From the NCBI RefSeq assembly GCF_022808815.1, contig NZ_JAKZLC010000005.1, positions 124,001 to 188,000 of the forward strand: a DNA stretch of 64,000 nt, written 5' to 3'. The stretch comes from Geothrix paludis (GTDB lineage: Bacteria > Acidobacteriota > Holophagae > Holophagales > Holophagaceae). Below are positions 1 through 9,076 of this stretch, piece after piece (within the stretch, counting starts at the first letter, position 1; each line of letters begins with the position of its first letter). The translations under genes were made by a program, and so were the position numbers. The notes beneath the pieces are model-generated. The model was given only the letters and a program-made list of their open reading frames with translations, did not search any database and was not told the origin of the DNA.

Positions 1-1
1 G

Positions 2-217
2 CGTCTCAGCGGCCAGTTCGACGTCTCCCGGCAGGCCATCACCAAGCACCTCGACGTGTTGGCCGAAGCGGGGCTCGTGAAGAGCAGCCGCCAGGGAAGA
101 GAGCGCATCTGGACCTTCGAGCCCAAGCGCCTCGAGGATGCCCACCAGTACCTGGAGCGCCTGTCCAGGGAGTGGGACGTCGCCCTGGGGCGGCTCAAGG
201 CCTTCGTCGAAACCTGA
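2..217 (+). CDS. ArsR-type transcriptional regulator, C-terminal part
   Basis: This is an open frame entering from the left edge and ending at TGA 215-217, giving 71 visible residues. The visible start reads as the recognition half of a winged helix-turn-helix: FDVSRQAITKHLDVLAEAGL, then a basic wing (SSRQGRERIW). The tail (YLERLSREWDVALGRLKAFV) matches the dimerisation helix of ArsR/SmtB-like repressors, in particular the kind that sits next to SRPBCC/AHSA1-type genes. The next gene is exactly such a protein, so the pair is probably a repressor and its partner. The N-terminus, and any metal-binding residues there, lie outside the window. Confidence 0.8.
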   Translation, partial: RLSGQFDVSRQAITKHLDVLAEAGLVKSSRQGRERIWTFEPKRLEDAHQYLERLSREWDVALGRLKAFVET

Positions 218-396
218 CATCCAGAGGAGGCCCATGCCCCAGTCCTGACCCTATGCAGCCCTTTTCGGGCTCGAGGGACCCGCTGATCGTGCCTGGCGTC
301 ATTCCCTTTTCATGTACTGAAATGAACTCGAAACCGATTGATCACCTGCAAATGCGGGTGGAGCGGGCTGTGTCCCGAAAACACAACGGAGGTTCT

Positions 397-855
397 ATGG
401 TCGACATCATTCATCGCGTGGGAATCAAGGCTTCACCGGAAAAGGTGTACTCCGCATTGACGACCCTCGAAGGCCTGGCGCACTGGTGGACTGAAGACAC
501 GGAAGGGAATGCGGCGCTTGGCGAAGCCATCAAGTTCTCCTTCCGGTCGCCCGCCGGGGATCTCATCGGAAAGATGGCGATGACGGTCCAGGAGCTCAAG
601 GCTCCCGACGAGGTGCGATGGCTCTGCACCGAGGGGCCTTCGGATTGGTTGGGAACCTTGATCACGTTCCAGCTTTCCCGGCAGGACAATCAGACCATCG
701 TCCTGTTCGGTCACCGGAACTGGGCTGAGTCGACCGAGTTCATGGCCCACTGCAGCATGAAGTGGGCGACCTTCCTCCTGAGCCTTCGCGCCTACGCGGA
801 GGCGGGTGCCGGAAAGCCCTCGCCCGGCGACCTGAAGATCGACAACTGGAATTGA
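397..855 (+). CDS. SRPBCC/AHSA1-like (START-fold) protein
   Basis: 152 residues. The ATG at 397 is preceded by GGAGG at 388-392, so I prefer it to the longer frame that opens at 172 inside the previous gene. The N-terminus (HRVGIKASPEKVYSALTTLE) followed by LAHWWTEDTEG is the typical opening of the Bet v1-like hydrophobic-ligand fold; MKWATFLLSLRAYAEAG near the end is the usual C-terminal helix. Members bind hydrophobic ligands or act in stress and toxicant responses, but no ligand can be read from the sequence. Its position after an ArsR-type regulator is a common arrangement for AHSA1-like genes and suggests co-regulation. Confidence 0.8.
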   Translation: MVDIIHRVGIKASPEKVYSALTTLEGLAHWWTEDTEGNAALGEAIKFSFRSPAGDLIGKMAMTVQELKAPDEVRWLCTEGPSDWLGTLITFQLSRQDNQTIVLFGHRNWAESTEFMAHCSMKWATFLLSLRAYAEAGAGKPSPGDLKIDNWN

Positions 856-970
856 GGGCGGCGAGTGGGGCGTTGAAACCCCGGAATCCGGTGCCGCGGA
901 ACCGGGCCCGATCTCTTGATCTGCTCCTACAATCACAAACAAGCCATCGAATCCTCTGGAGAGCAGAAAC

Positions 971-1366
971 CTGAACCTCACGCTCCGCCACAAGGCCCAG
1001 GCCATCCTCCGAGAGGCGGGATGGGAACTCGCGCCGCCACCTGTGATCTGGTCCCCGCGCATGGCACGGTGCGCGGGGCTCTTCGTGATCGAGAAGGACT
1101 CGCGTGGCAAGTGGCATCCGGAGATCCGCCTCAGCATCCCCCTGCTGCGCCGCCGGGACTGGCCCTGGCCCCAGCCGGTCTGCGGGATGAACTGCCACAC
1201 GCCCGACGACATCCAGCGGCGCATCCTCGAGCACGAACTGATTCACTTCAAGCTCTGGATGGACCGGGAGCGGGACTGGGGCCATACGGAGCGGTTCCGG
1301 CAGTTGGCCTGGGAGGTGTTCGGGCACCAGAGCATTACCCACGGCATCGGCTCGGAACCTGATTAG
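971..1366 (+). CDS. SprT-like zinc metalloprotein
   Basis: About 131 residues if it starts at CTG 971, which has GGAGAG just upstream (958-963); GTG 1043 is the first standard start but would remove a plausible N-terminal helix. The core HELIHFKLW is an HExxH zinc site, and GHTERFRQLAWE downstream gives the third ligand region, the layout of SprT-like domains. Family members act as DNA-protein crosslink proteases or unknown metalloproteins. The visible C-terminus (THGIGSEPD) lies at the edge of a repeat array, and a second copy of the THGIG coding sequence appears beyond the array, so the 3' end may have been remodelled. Confidence 0.65.
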   Translation: MNLTLRHKAQAILREAGWELAPPPVIWSPRMARCAGLFVIEKDSRGKWHPEIRLSIPLLRRRDWPWPQPVCGMNCHTPDDIQRRILEHELIHFKLWMDRERDWGHTERFRQLAWEVFGHQSITHGIGSEPD

Positions 1367-1605
1367 TCCAGCGCGCGAGTTCGGCATGATTCGCTCCTTG
1401 TGGGGGCCCCGCTCCGCAGGCTCCCCCGGAGCCTGCTCTGCGACCCACATGGTCAAACTCGCTCCCTGTGGGGCCCCGCTCTGCAGGCTCCCCCGGAGCC
1501 TGCTCCGCGACCCACATGGTCAAACTCGCTCCCTGTGGGGCCCCGCTCTGCAGGCTCCCCCGGAGCCTGCTCCGCGACCCACATGGTCGCGACCCACGGC
1601 ATCGG
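1337..1605. repeat. 67-bp tandem hairpin repeats flanked by 14-bp direct repeats
   Basis: About three copies of a 67-bp unit run from roughly 1386 to 1590, with matching points at 1449, 1516 and 1583; the first copy is about 4 bp shorter. Each unit carries a perfect inverted repeat GCAGGCTCC-CCC-GGAGCCTGC (one arm change in the first copy). The array is bracketed by the identical 14-mer ACCCACGGCATCGG at 1337-1350 (inside the end of the SprT-like gene) and 1592-1605. I see no gene in it; small frames across it are repeats of the same DNA in different frames. Confidence 0.8.
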
Positions 1606-1657
1606 GCACGAGTCGGGGTGAGGGCTGGGACCGGCCCGCCGGAGGATCCGGTCTTCC

Positions 1658-2506
1658 CTAGAGGTCGGCCGCCAGGCGGTAGAGCTCGGAGGCGGACACG
1701 CCCAGGTGCTTGGCCAGGGGCTTCACCGCTTCGCGGAGGGTCATGCCGCCTTCGCGAGCGGCGGCAAGGTAGGCCTTGGCCCAATCCGGCAGGGTGCCGT
1801 CGAACGTCGCCGGCTCGTCGTTGACGACCCGCTTGGCCCCGGCGCCCGCCAGCACCAGCACCATCTCGCCGCGGTCCTCGCGGCCCAGCTGGGCCTTCAC
1901 CTGGTCCGGCGTGCCGCGGTACCAGGTCTCGTGCAGCTTGGTCAGCTCGCGGCCCAGGGCCATCTCGCGGTCCGGCAGCAGCTCCGCCAGGTCGGACAGG
2001 GTCTCGTGGATGCGATGGGGCGTCTCGAAGACCACCACCGTCTCCTCCTCAGCGCCCAGCTTCTTCAGCAGGGTGCGCCGCGGCTCGCTGCGGTTGGGCA
2101 GGTAGCCCCAGAAGCTGAAGGCGTGGCTGGGCAGGCCCGAGGCCACCACCGCCAGCAACACGGCCGATGCACCGGGTAGCACGGTGACCTTGGCTCCGGC
2201 GGCCCGGGCGGCTCTGGCGATCTCGAAGCCGGGATCATTGATGCCGGGCATGCCCGCGTCGCTGCAGTAGGCCACGGTGCGGCCCGAGGCCAGCTCCAGG
2301 CCTATGCGCTCGTAGGCCGCGGCGCCCGCGTGATCGTCGAAGCGCAGCAGGGGCTTCTCGATCCCCAAATGCTTCAGCAGTCCACCGGTGCGGCGCGTGT
2401 CCTCGCAGGCCACCAGGTCGGCCTCCGCCAGGGCCTCCTTCGCGCGGTCCGTGAGGTCGCCGAGATTGCCAATGGGCGTGGGAACGAGGATGAGGTGGCC
2501 GGCCAT
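1658..2506 (-). CDS. rsmI: 16S rRNA (cytidine-1402-2'-O)-methyltransferase RsmI
   Basis: 282 residues, the normal length. The enzyme methylates the 2'-OH of C1402 in the decoding centre of 16S rRNA using SAM. The N-terminus has the tetrapyrrole-methylase-fold motif VPTPIGNLGDLT, then CEDTRRTGGLLKHLGI and SDAGMPGINDPG, all characteristic of RsmI. The C-terminal 40 residues (GMTLREAVKPLAKHLGVSAS) form the small helical tail also seen in the family. It is a single gene on the minus strand, with its stop about 50 bp beyond the SprT-linked repeat array. Confidence 0.95.
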   Translation of the reverse strand: MAGHLILVPTPIGNLGDLTDRAKEALAEADLVACEDTRRTGGLLKHLGIEKPLLRFDDHAGAAAYERIGLELASGRTVAYCSDAGMPGINDPGFEIARAARAAGAKVTVLPGASAVLLAVVASGLPSHAFSFWGYLPNRSEPRRTLLKKLGAEEETVVVFETPHRIHETLSDLAELLPDREMALGRELTKLHETWYRGTPDQVKAQLGREDRGEMVLVLAGAGAKRVVNDEPATFDGTLPDWAKAYLAAAREGGMTLREAVKPLAKHLGVSASELYRLAADL

Positions 2507-2578
2507 GGCTTCATTCTGGCAGGGCAGGCGGAGGGCGCCGCATCCGCAACGCCCCCCCTCCGGTCCGGTTTCCGAGAC

Positions 2579-3412
2579 CTACTTCGCTGCCGCCGCCTTG
2601 GGTACGGGCTTGGTCGCCCAGACCTTCCAGAACTCGGGGTCCGCGGCAAGGTCCCCGGCATCCGGGTAGCTCATCTTCGGATCCACGGCCAGCAGCTGGG
2701 CGTCCTCCCGCAGGAAGCAGTCGGCGACGAGCTTCGAAAGGCCCTTGAGCTCCTCGAGACCAGCGGATTTGGCCATCTTCTCGTCATCGGCCATGGTCGC
2801 ATCCGCGTCGGCCAGGCTGTGCAGCGGCACCACCCAGAGGAAAGTGGGGTTGGCGGTACCGGCCACGGCCTGGTACACGGCCCACCGGGGCTTCAGGCCC
2901 GCCTTCTCGTAGAGCTCGGCGTATTTCTTCGCGCCGGCCGTGAACTCGGCGTCGTGGCCCGGCTTCACCTGGATCGTGGAGGTCCAGTAGTAGCGGGGCG
3001 CCATGTTCCCGATCTCCCGGCTGAGGTCTCCGCGCAGCATGTAGGCCACGCTGCTGTAGGTCGTGATGTACTCGGCATCCTTGACGGCCAGCGCCTCGAC
3101 CTGGGCCTTGAGGGCCGGGTGCTTCTCCATGTAGGCCTGCTGCGCCTCCATGCCTGCCAGGGAATCGTAGAACCACACCCATGTGGCCTGATTCGCGCCG
3201 ACGACCGGCACCAGGCCCAGGAAGTGGTAGGGGCTCTTCGCCTGGGCGAAGACCTTGGACCAGGCGAACTCGTTCTTCTGGTGGGCGGCCTCCTTGCCGG
3301 GCTTCACGTCCTCCACGCCGATGCGCAGGACCTTGGGCCAGCTCGGGACCGGCGGTTCGCCAGCCACGAGGGTGGCGCCGAGGGAAAGGCAGAGCAGGAT
3401 CCGGGTGTCCAT
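2579..3412 (-). CDS. Secreted protein of unknown function
   Basis: 277 residues from ATG 3412, which has the strong ribosome site AAGGAGGA just upstream. The N-terminus (MDTRILLCLSLGATLVAG) is a short signal peptide, so the product is probably periplasmic. The mature part is mostly alpha-helical and mixed, with two similar stretches (PYHFLGLVPVVGANQATWVW and PTFLWVVPLHSLADADAT) that could be two copies of a ferredoxin-like dimeric-barrel fold such as NIPSNAP/ABM. That is only a shape-based guess; I do not recognise the family. It has its own good promoter at 3461-3490. Confidence 0.6.
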   Translation of the reverse strand: MDTRILLCLSLGATLVAGEPPVPSWPKVLRIGVEDVKPGKEAAHQKNEFAWSKVFAQAKSPYHFLGLVPVVGANQATWVWFYDSLAGMEAQQAYMEKHPALKAQVEALAVKDAEYITTYSSVAYMLRGDLSREIGNMAPRYYWTSTIQVKPGHDAEFTAGAKKYAELYEKAGLKPRWAVYQAVAGTANPTFLWVVPLHSLADADATMADDEKMAKSAGLEELKGLSKLVADCFLREDAQLLAVDPKMSYPDAGDLAADPEFWKVWATKPVPKAAAAK

Positions 3413-3460
3413 GGACTCCTCCTTGAGTGAGGCCCATGAGGCTACGCCAAAATGCTCACG

Positions 3461-3490
3461 AATATATCTTTTTTTAAGATACATTGTCAG
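3461..3490 (-). promoter_or_regulatory. Sigma-70-type promoter for the secreted unknown gene
   Basis: Read on the minus strand, CTGACA (3490-3485), an 18-bp spacer and TATATT (3466-3461) form a good -35/-10 pair in a short AT-rich patch. The start codon at 3412 lies about 42 bp beyond the expected transcription start. Confidence 0.55.
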
Positions 3491-3523
3491 CGCCTACACG
3501 CGATTCGTGCCAGCCAACCCGAA

Positions 3524-4225
3524 TTACGTTACACGCTTGAGTTGCCGGTCGCTGCGAATCAGGCGGCTGTAGAGCAGGCCCGTGTGGTACCAGTGCAGGA
3601 AGAAGGCCTCGAGGGCGGCCCGCCGCCACCACGCCGGGCTTCCGGGCGACGGGGGGCAGCCGGGCGCGGGGCTGCAGCGCACCGCCAGGCCCAGCCCCCG
3701 CGCCAGAGCCCCCGCCCGGGCCAAGTGCAGGCCGTCGGAGACCAGAAGGAGGCTCCTCCAGCTCTCGGCCCGCAGCGTCTCCCGCACATGGAACAGGTTC
3801 TCGAGGGTGTGCTGGCTCTGATCCTCGGTCCGGAGCGCCTCATCAGGGATTCCCCGGCTGCGCAGCCACGTGCAGCCCGCCTCGGCCTCGCTGATCCGCG
3901 CGCGTCCCGTCAGCCCGCCCGCCACGAGGATCCGCGGGGCGAGACCCCGCCGCCACAGGTCCGCGGCGTGGGCCAGCCGCGCTTCGAAGGTCTTCGTGGG
4001 GCAGTCCCGCTCCAGCCGCCGGCCCAGCACCAGGATGAGGTCCGAGGGCTCCACGGGATCGCCGCCCGCCCCCCGGAGCACGCGCCGCATCCGCCACCAG
4101 ACCGGCAGGCCCAGCAGCAGCACCGCCGAACCCGAGGCCAGGAGGAAGGACGCCAGTCCCCCCGGTCCCAACTTCTGCAGGAAGGTGGACCGGGGCGGAG
4201 CGGTGTAGGGACGGTCCGGCGCCAT
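3524..4225 (-). CDS. DUF218 / YdcF-ElyC-like membrane protein
   Basis: 233 residues. A single membrane helix near residues 24-43 (ASFLLASGSAVLLLGLPVWW) anchors a C-terminal DUF218 domain. Signature elements are LILVLGRRLERDCPT, then ILVAGGLTGRARISEAE, and SLLLVSDGLHLARAGALARG. DUF218 proteins (SanA, ElyC, YdcF) are linked to envelope and peptidoglycan or cell-surface polysaccharide physiology, with no agreed reaction. The stop lies about 110 bp from the next gene's start, so it is probably its own unit. Confidence 0.8.
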   Translation of the reverse strand: MAPDRPYTAPPRSTFLQKLGPGGLASFLLASGSAVLLLGLPVWWRMRRVLRGAGGDPVEPSDLILVLGRRLERDCPTKTFEARLAHAADLWRRGLAPRILVAGGLTGRARISEAEAGCTWLRSRGIPDEALRTEDQSQHTLENLFHVRETLRAESWRSLLLVSDGLHLARAGALARGLGLAVRCSPAPGCPPSPGSPAWWRRAALEAFFLHWYHTGLLYSRLIRSDRQLKRVT

Positions 4226-4257
4226 GCTTCAGGATGCCATCCCGGCCGGCGCCGGGG

Positions 4258-5679
4258 TCAGCGGCGGATGGTGGGCGCCACCACAGGAGGCGGCGCGGGG
4301 GCCGGCGCAGCGGGTGATGTGGTGGAACGCAGCGCCGGGGCGAGGGGACGCACCGCCTGAACCGGCTCCGGCCCCTTGAACAGGAGCTGAACCGGGACGC
4401 TCTTCGCCTTCCCCACCAGCAGGCTCACGGACAGGGGGCCGGGCGTGGCGCGGCGGTAGCGGTCCGGGATCGTGACGTGCAGCACCTTCTCGCCCGCCTG
4501 GAGGCTGGCGCCATCGTCGTCCGCGGTCCGGCCCGCGTCTTCGGCGGGAATGGCCATGGCCTCGTCCCCGTTGAACACCACCTTCGGCACCTCCGGCCCA
4601 AGGTGCCTGGCATATATCCGGATGCGGAAAGCTGCGGCCCGGTCGCCCACCTTCAGCTCCGTCGGGTTCAGGCGCGTGATCTGCGGCCCAGGGCCGATGA
4701 TCCCCGGAATCGTGGTGCCCGGATTCGCGGTCCCGGCCTGGGCACCGGGGGCCGCCGTCCGGGCAGCACTCACCGCGGCCGCCTGGGAGAGGGCGGGGAC
4801 CGCGGGCCGGGCCGAGGTGCGGACCGGGAGGCTGAAGGAGACCACCTTCTCCGGCGTGGCGCCGCTGTCGTCCATCACGGCGATCCGGAGCTGGCCGGGC
4901 TTGGCCAGGCGGTAGCGCTCCGGGATGGTCACGTGGATGAGGCCTTCGCCCCCCTTCGTGAAGCTGCCGTCATCGTCGTAGTAATGGACACGGTCCTCCG
5001 CAGGCACCGCGCCGTCGCGATCGCCGTTGAAGACCACCTTCAGCGCGTTGGGACTCAGGTGGGTGCCATAGACCTTCAGCCGGTAGGAGGCCTTGGCGTC
5101 ACCGATCTGGATGTCCGCGGGCACGATGCGCGTGAGGGCCGCCGGGGCGCTGGGCGGAGGCGTCACCACGGGCTTCACCGCGCCTGCCGGCGCCACGTCG
5201 ATGGTCTTGATGGCGGACCAGGGGCTGGCCATCTGGTGGGACCCGCTGGGATCGTCCGCTCCGTCCGCGCCGGCCGACACCCAGAGCTTCACCTGCAGGT
5301 GGCTGCCCGGTTCGCTGAGGAAGCGGGAGGGATCCACGCCCAGCAGGATGACCGTGTCGGTGCAGGCTCCGAGGACCCGGGCCCCGTTGTCCCAGACCGC
5401 CGGAACCCAGGGGGTCGCCACGTTCCTGGACGAGACACCGCGCACATAGATGTGCTGGTACCCGCCTTCGGGCCCGGCCGGGTGGCCCATGTCGCGGTCC
5501 GGGGGGCCCAGGTTCGCGCCTGTGAGGTAGATGAGCACGCGGCCGTACTCATCCAGCCAGCCCGGGGATCCGGGATAGACCATCTGGGGATCGGCCTTGG
5601 CGATGATGGGCATGGGCACCCCCTGGGCGGACCCCAGGGCGGAGAGGGCCAGACCGAGGAAAGCGGCGGCGAGGCGCAT
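4258..5679 (-). CDS. Secreted protein with two internal repeats, IPT/TIG-like
   Basis: 473 residues from ATG 5679, chosen because GGAGG lies just upstream and the first 18 residues (MRLAAAFLGLALSALGSA) form a signal peptide. Two repeats of about 90 residues can be aligned: one begins ADIQIGDAKASYRLKVYGTH and carries KVVFNGDRDGAVPAED, the other begins TELKVGDRAAAFRIRIYARH and carries KVVFNGDEAMAIPAED. Both end in HVTIP(E/D)RYR. Beta-rich repeats of this kind are typical of IPT/TIG-like surface domains. The C-terminus is Ala/Pro-rich. The function is unknown; an extracellular binding role is an inference. Confidence 0.6.
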   Translation of the reverse strand: MRLAAAFLGLALSALGSAQGVPMPIIAKADPQMVYPGSPGWLDEYGRVLIYLTGANLGPPDRDMGHPAGPEGGYQHIYVRGVSSRNVATPWVPAVWDNGARVLGACTDTVILLGVDPSRFLSEPGSHLQVKLWVSAGADGADDPSGSHQMASPWSAIKTIDVAPAGAVKPVVTPPPSAPAALTRIVPADIQIGDAKASYRLKVYGTHLSPNALKVVFNGDRDGAVPAEDRVHYYDDDGSFTKGGEGLIHVTIPERYRLAKPGQLRIAVMDDSGATPEKVVSFSLPVRTSARPAVPALSQAAAVSAARTAAPGAQAGTANPGTTIPGIIGPGPQITRLNPTELKVGDRAAAFRIRIYARHLGPEVPKVVFNGDEAMAIPAEDAGRTADDDGASLQAGEKVLHVTIPDRYRRATPGPLSVSLLVGKAKSVPVQLLFKGPEPVQAVRPLAPALRSTTSPAAPAPAPPPVVAPTIRR

Positions 5680-5770
5680 GGGGGGACCTCCGGGCCAGAA
5701 CGCGCCGGAAGGGGTTTGCCCCTCAGCCACGCTCCAGGAAAAAAGGGATGAGCCCTGGAGCATATACGGG

Positions 5771-5802
5771 AAGCGCCCCGGGACTCAAGCCCCGGGGCGC
5801 TT
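5771..5802. terminator. Terminator hairpin after typA
   Basis: A perfect 12-bp stem (AAGCGCCCCGGG with its complement) and an 8-nt loop sit 15 bp beyond the typA stop. The T-run is short on both strands, so termination strength is uncertain. Confidence 0.6.
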
Positions 5803-5816
5803 TAGGGTGCCTAATC

Positions 5817-7643
5817 TCAGGCCTCGGTGCGCTTTTCCGACTTCTTTCGCTCGTTCGTGTCCAGCACGCGCTTGCGCATGCGGATGAAGTTGGGGGTGAC
5901 TTCCACCAGCTCGTCGGCCTCGATGTACTCCAGGGCTTGCTCCAGGGTGTGCTCCCGGGGCGGGGTGAGGCGGGTGGCCTCGTCGCTGCCGCTGGCGCGC
6001 ATGTTCGACAGCTTCTTGCCCTTGGCCACGTTCACCACCAGGTCGTTCTCGCGGGCGTGCTCGCCAACGATCATGCCCTCGTAGCAGCGGGTGTTCGGGT
6101 GGATGAAGATGACGCCGCGCTCCTCCAGGTTCATGAGCGCGAAGCCCACGGCCTCGCACGACTCCATGCTGATGAGCACGCCGTTCTTGCGGCCCGGCAG
6201 CTCGCCCTTGTAGGGGCCGTAGTGGCTGAAGAGGCTGTGGAGGATGCCCTCGCCGCGGGTGTCGGTCATGAACTCGCTGCGGAAGCCGATGAGGCCCCTG
6301 GAGGGAATCTTGAAGTGCAGGCGCAGCCGGCCGCCTTCGTTGCCCATGTCCTGCATCTCGGCCTTGCGGTTGCCCATGTGCTCCATCACCACGCCCATGA
6401 AGGCCTCGGGGATGTCGATCGTCACGTCCTCGTAGGGTTCCAGCTTCTCGCCGGTCTCGGGATCCGTATGGAGGATCACCTCGGGGCGGCTCACGCAAAG
6501 CTCGAAGCCTTCGCGGCGCATGGTCTCGATGAGCACGGAGAGGTGCAGCTCGCCGCGGCCGCTCACCTTGAAGGAGTCGGGGCTGTCGGTGTCCTCCACG
6601 CGCAGGGCCACGTTGTGCTGCAGCTCCTTCTGGAGGCGCTCGCGGATGCGGCGGCTCTGCACGTGCTTGCCGTCCTGGCCCGCGAAGGGCCCGGCGTTCA
6701 CCATGAACATCATGGAGATGGTGGGCTCGTCGATGTCCACATAGGTCAGCGCCACGGGGCTCGCGGCGTCGGCGATGGTCTCGCCCACGCGGATGTCGGG
6801 GATGCCCGCCAGGGCCACGATCTCACCCGCGCTGGCTTCCGTCTGCTGGATGCGGGACAGGCCCTCGAAGCCGTAGAGCTGGGTGACCTTGTGCTGCTGG
6901 ACGCTGCCGTCGCGCTTCACCACCGCCACGGTCTCGCCCACCTTGAGGCGGCCGTTCACGATGCGGCCGATGCCGATCTGGCCGACGAAGTCGCTCCAAT
7001 CCATGAGGGTGACGAGCATCTGCAGCGGCGCGTCGGGGCTGCCCTGCGGATGGGGGCAGTGCTTGACGATGGTGTCGAAGAGGGGGTCCAGGTTCTCGCT
7101 GGCGTCGTTCATGTCCAGCATGGCGTAGCCCTGCTTGGCGCTGGCGAAGACGCAGGGGAAGTCCAGCTGCTCCTCCGTGGCGCCCAGCTCGATGAGCAGG
7201 TCGAAGACCTGGTCCTGGGACCAGAGGGGGCGGGCGCCGGGGCGGTCCACCTTGTTGATGACGACAATCGGGCGTAAACCGAGCGCCAGGGCCTTGCGGG
7301 TGACGAACTTGGTCTGGGGCATGGGGCCGTCGAAGGCATCCACCACCAGCAGGACGGAATCCACCATGGAGAGCACGCGCTCCACTTCGCCGCCGAAGTC
7401 GGCGTGGCCGGGGGTGTCCACGATGTTGAAGCGGTAGCCTCCCCAGTGCAGGGAGGTCGTCTTGGCCAGGATGGTGATGCCGCGCTCGCGCTCCTGGTCG
7501 TTGCTGTCCATGGCCCGTTCCTGGACCCGCTGGTTGTCCCGGAACATGTGGGCGCCTTTGAACAGGGCGTCCACGAGGGTGGTCTTGCCGTGATCGACGT
7601 GGGCGATGATGGCGATGTTGCGGATCTTCTCGAGCGAGGTCAT
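5817..7643 (-). CDS. typA: Ribosome-associated GTPase TypA/BipA
   Basis: 608 residues, full length. This translational GTPase binds the ribosome and aids 50S assembly and stress adaptation. The G1 motif AHVDHGKTT is at residues 14-22, with [14 protein letters not shown] (G3) and [11 protein letters not shown] (G4) following. The EF-G-like domains and the TypA C-terminal region ([20 protein letters not shown] and [12 protein letters not shown]) are intact. The gene is single and divergent from pilT. Confidence 0.97.
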   Translation of the reverse strand: MTSLEKIRNIAIIAHVDHGKTTLVDALFKGAHMFRDNQRVQERAMDSNDQERERGITILAKTTSLHWGGYRFNIVDTPGHADFGGEVERVLSMVDSVLLVVDAFDGPMPQTKFVTRKALALGLRPIVVINKVDRPGARPLWSQDQVFDLLIELGATEEQLDFPCVFASAKQGYAMLDMNDASENLDPLFDTIVKHCPHPQGSPDAPLQMLVTLMDWSDFVGQIGIGRIVNGRLKVGETVAVVKRDGSVQQHKVTQLYGFEGLSRIQQTEASAGEIVALAGIPDIRVGETIADAASPVALTYVDIDEPTISMMFMVNAGPFAGQDGKHVQSRRIRERLQKELQHNVALRVEDTDSPDSFKVSGRGELHLSVLIETMRREGFELCVSRPEVILHTDPETGEKLEPYEDVTIDIPEAFMGVVMEHMGNRKAEMQDMGNEGGRLRLHFKIPSRGLIGFRSEFMTDTRGEGILHSLFSHYGPYKGELPGRKNGVLISMESCEAVGFALMNLEERGVIFIHPNTRCYEGMIVGEHARENDLVVNVAKGKKLSNMRASGSDEATRLTPPREHTLEQALEYIEADELVEVTPNFIRMRKRVLDTNERKKSEKRTEA

Positions 7644-7785
7644 CTGGCTCCCGGCAGCCCAGGCACAAGCCAGGCAGAACCTTTGATTTTACCAGACGCG
7701 AGGCCGATTTCCGAGCCCTGATTGCAACCCCTTCCATTGTCGCGCCAGGGGTCTAAGATAAGCGGACCCTCCTCGGGAGAACCCC

Positions 7786-9027
7786 ATGCATATCAACGAA
7801 CTGCTCACCGTGGTCTGCGAGCAGGGCGCCAGCGACCTCCACCTCAAGGTCGGCAACCACCCCATCGCCCGCATCAAGGGAAAACTCACGCCCATGACGC
7901 AGTTCAAGCGCCTGGTGCAGGAGGACACCATCGCCATGGCCTACGCCATCATGGCCAGCGACAAGCAGAAGGCGAAGTTCAAGGAGAACCTCGACCTCGA
8001 CATCGCCTATTCCGTTCCGAGCCTCGGCCGATTCCGCTGCAACATCTTCAACCAGCGCGGCACCGTGGGCCTCGTCCTCCGCGTGATCCCCCGGAAGATC
8101 TACACCATCGACGACCTGATGCTCCCCAAGGTCCTCAAGACCATCTGCCAGGAGCAGCGCGGTCTCGTGCTGGTGACGGGCACCACGGGATCGGGCAAGT
8201 CCACGACCCTGGCCGCCATGATCGACCTCATCAACGCCACCCGGTCCGAGCACATCCTCACCATCGAGGACCCCATCGAGTACCTGCACCGGGACAACCT
8301 CAGCATCGTGAACCAGCGCGAGGTGGAGGCGGACTGCAAGACCTTCGCCACGGCCCTGCGCGCCGCCCTCCGCCAGGACCCGGACGTGATCCTCGTGGGT
8401 GAGATGCGCGACCTGGAGACCATCGAGACGGCCCTGCACGCCGCCGAGACAGGCCATCTGGTCTTCAGCACCCTGCACACCCTGGATGCCACGGAGACCA
8501 TCAACCGCGTCATCTCCGTGTTCCCGCCCCACCACCAGAAGCAGATCCGCCTCCAGATGGCGGCTGTGCTCAAGGGCATCATCTCCCAGCGCCTGGTGCC
8601 CCGGGCCGACGGCCAGGGCCGTGTGCCCGCCGTGGAGGTCATGGTGGCCACCGAGACCGTCCGCACCTGCATCGAGGACAAGGACAAGACCAAGATGCTG
8701 AAGGACGTCATCGCCGCGGGCACGGCCCAGTACGGCATGCAGACCTTCGACCAGAGCCTCTACTTCCTGCTGCGCCAGGGTCTCATCACCGAGGAGGAGG
8801 CCCTGCTGCGCGCCACCAACGTGGGCGAGTTCAAGCTGCGGCTCGAAGGCGTCATGGCCACGGCGGACATGGCCCGGGCCAACATGGAGCGCGGCATGTC
8901 CATCGCCCAGGGCGGAGGCCGGGAATCCGGCGCGCCGTCGGCCCCGCCCCAGGTCCAGCCCCCCGCCCCGGGCATGCCCATGGCCATGCCTCCGGGCACC
9001 GACGTGAAAATCACCCTGGCACGCTGA
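7786..9027 (+). CDS. pilT: Type IV pilus retraction ATPase PilT
   Basis: 413 residues. The protein powers pilus retraction for twitching motility. Walker A is GTTGSGKST at residues 132-140, the Asp box is TIEDPIEY at 159-166, Walker B is VILVGEMRD near 201-209, and the His box TGHLVFSTLHT follows. The N-terminal PAS-like domain opens with MHINELLTVVCEQGASDLHL, the usual PilT start. The last 45 residues are Gly/Pro/Met-rich and longer than in most PilT proteins. A TAAGAT hexamer at 7754-7759 could be its -10 box. No other pilus gene is in the window. Confidence 0.95.
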   Translation: MHINELLTVVCEQGASDLHLKVGNHPIARIKGKLTPMTQFKRLVQEDTIAMAYAIMASDKQKAKFKENLDLDIAYSVPSLGRFRCNIFNQRGTVGLVLRVIPRKIYTIDDLMLPKVLKTICQEQRGLVLVTGTTGSGKSTTLAAMIDLINATRSEHILTIEDPIEYLHRDNLSIVNQREVEADCKTFATALRAALRQDPDVILVGEMRDLETIETALHAAETGHLVFSTLHTLDATETINRVISVFPPHHQKQIRLQMAAVLKGIISQRLVPRADGQGRVPAVEVMVATETVRTCIEDKDKTKMLKDVIAAGTAQYGMQTFDQSLYFLLRQGLITEEEALLRATNVGEFKLRLEGVMATADMARANMERGMSIAQGGGRESGAPSAPPQVQPPAPGMPMAMPPGTDVKITLAR

Positions 9028-9076
9028 CCGCCCTTCCCCTTATCCTGGCTCTCCCACCCCCGAACCGAGGTCGCCG

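Noticed and set aside
1386-1824. Small frames in the 67-bp repeats as genes
   Set aside because: They repeat the same DNA in different frames and match nothing.
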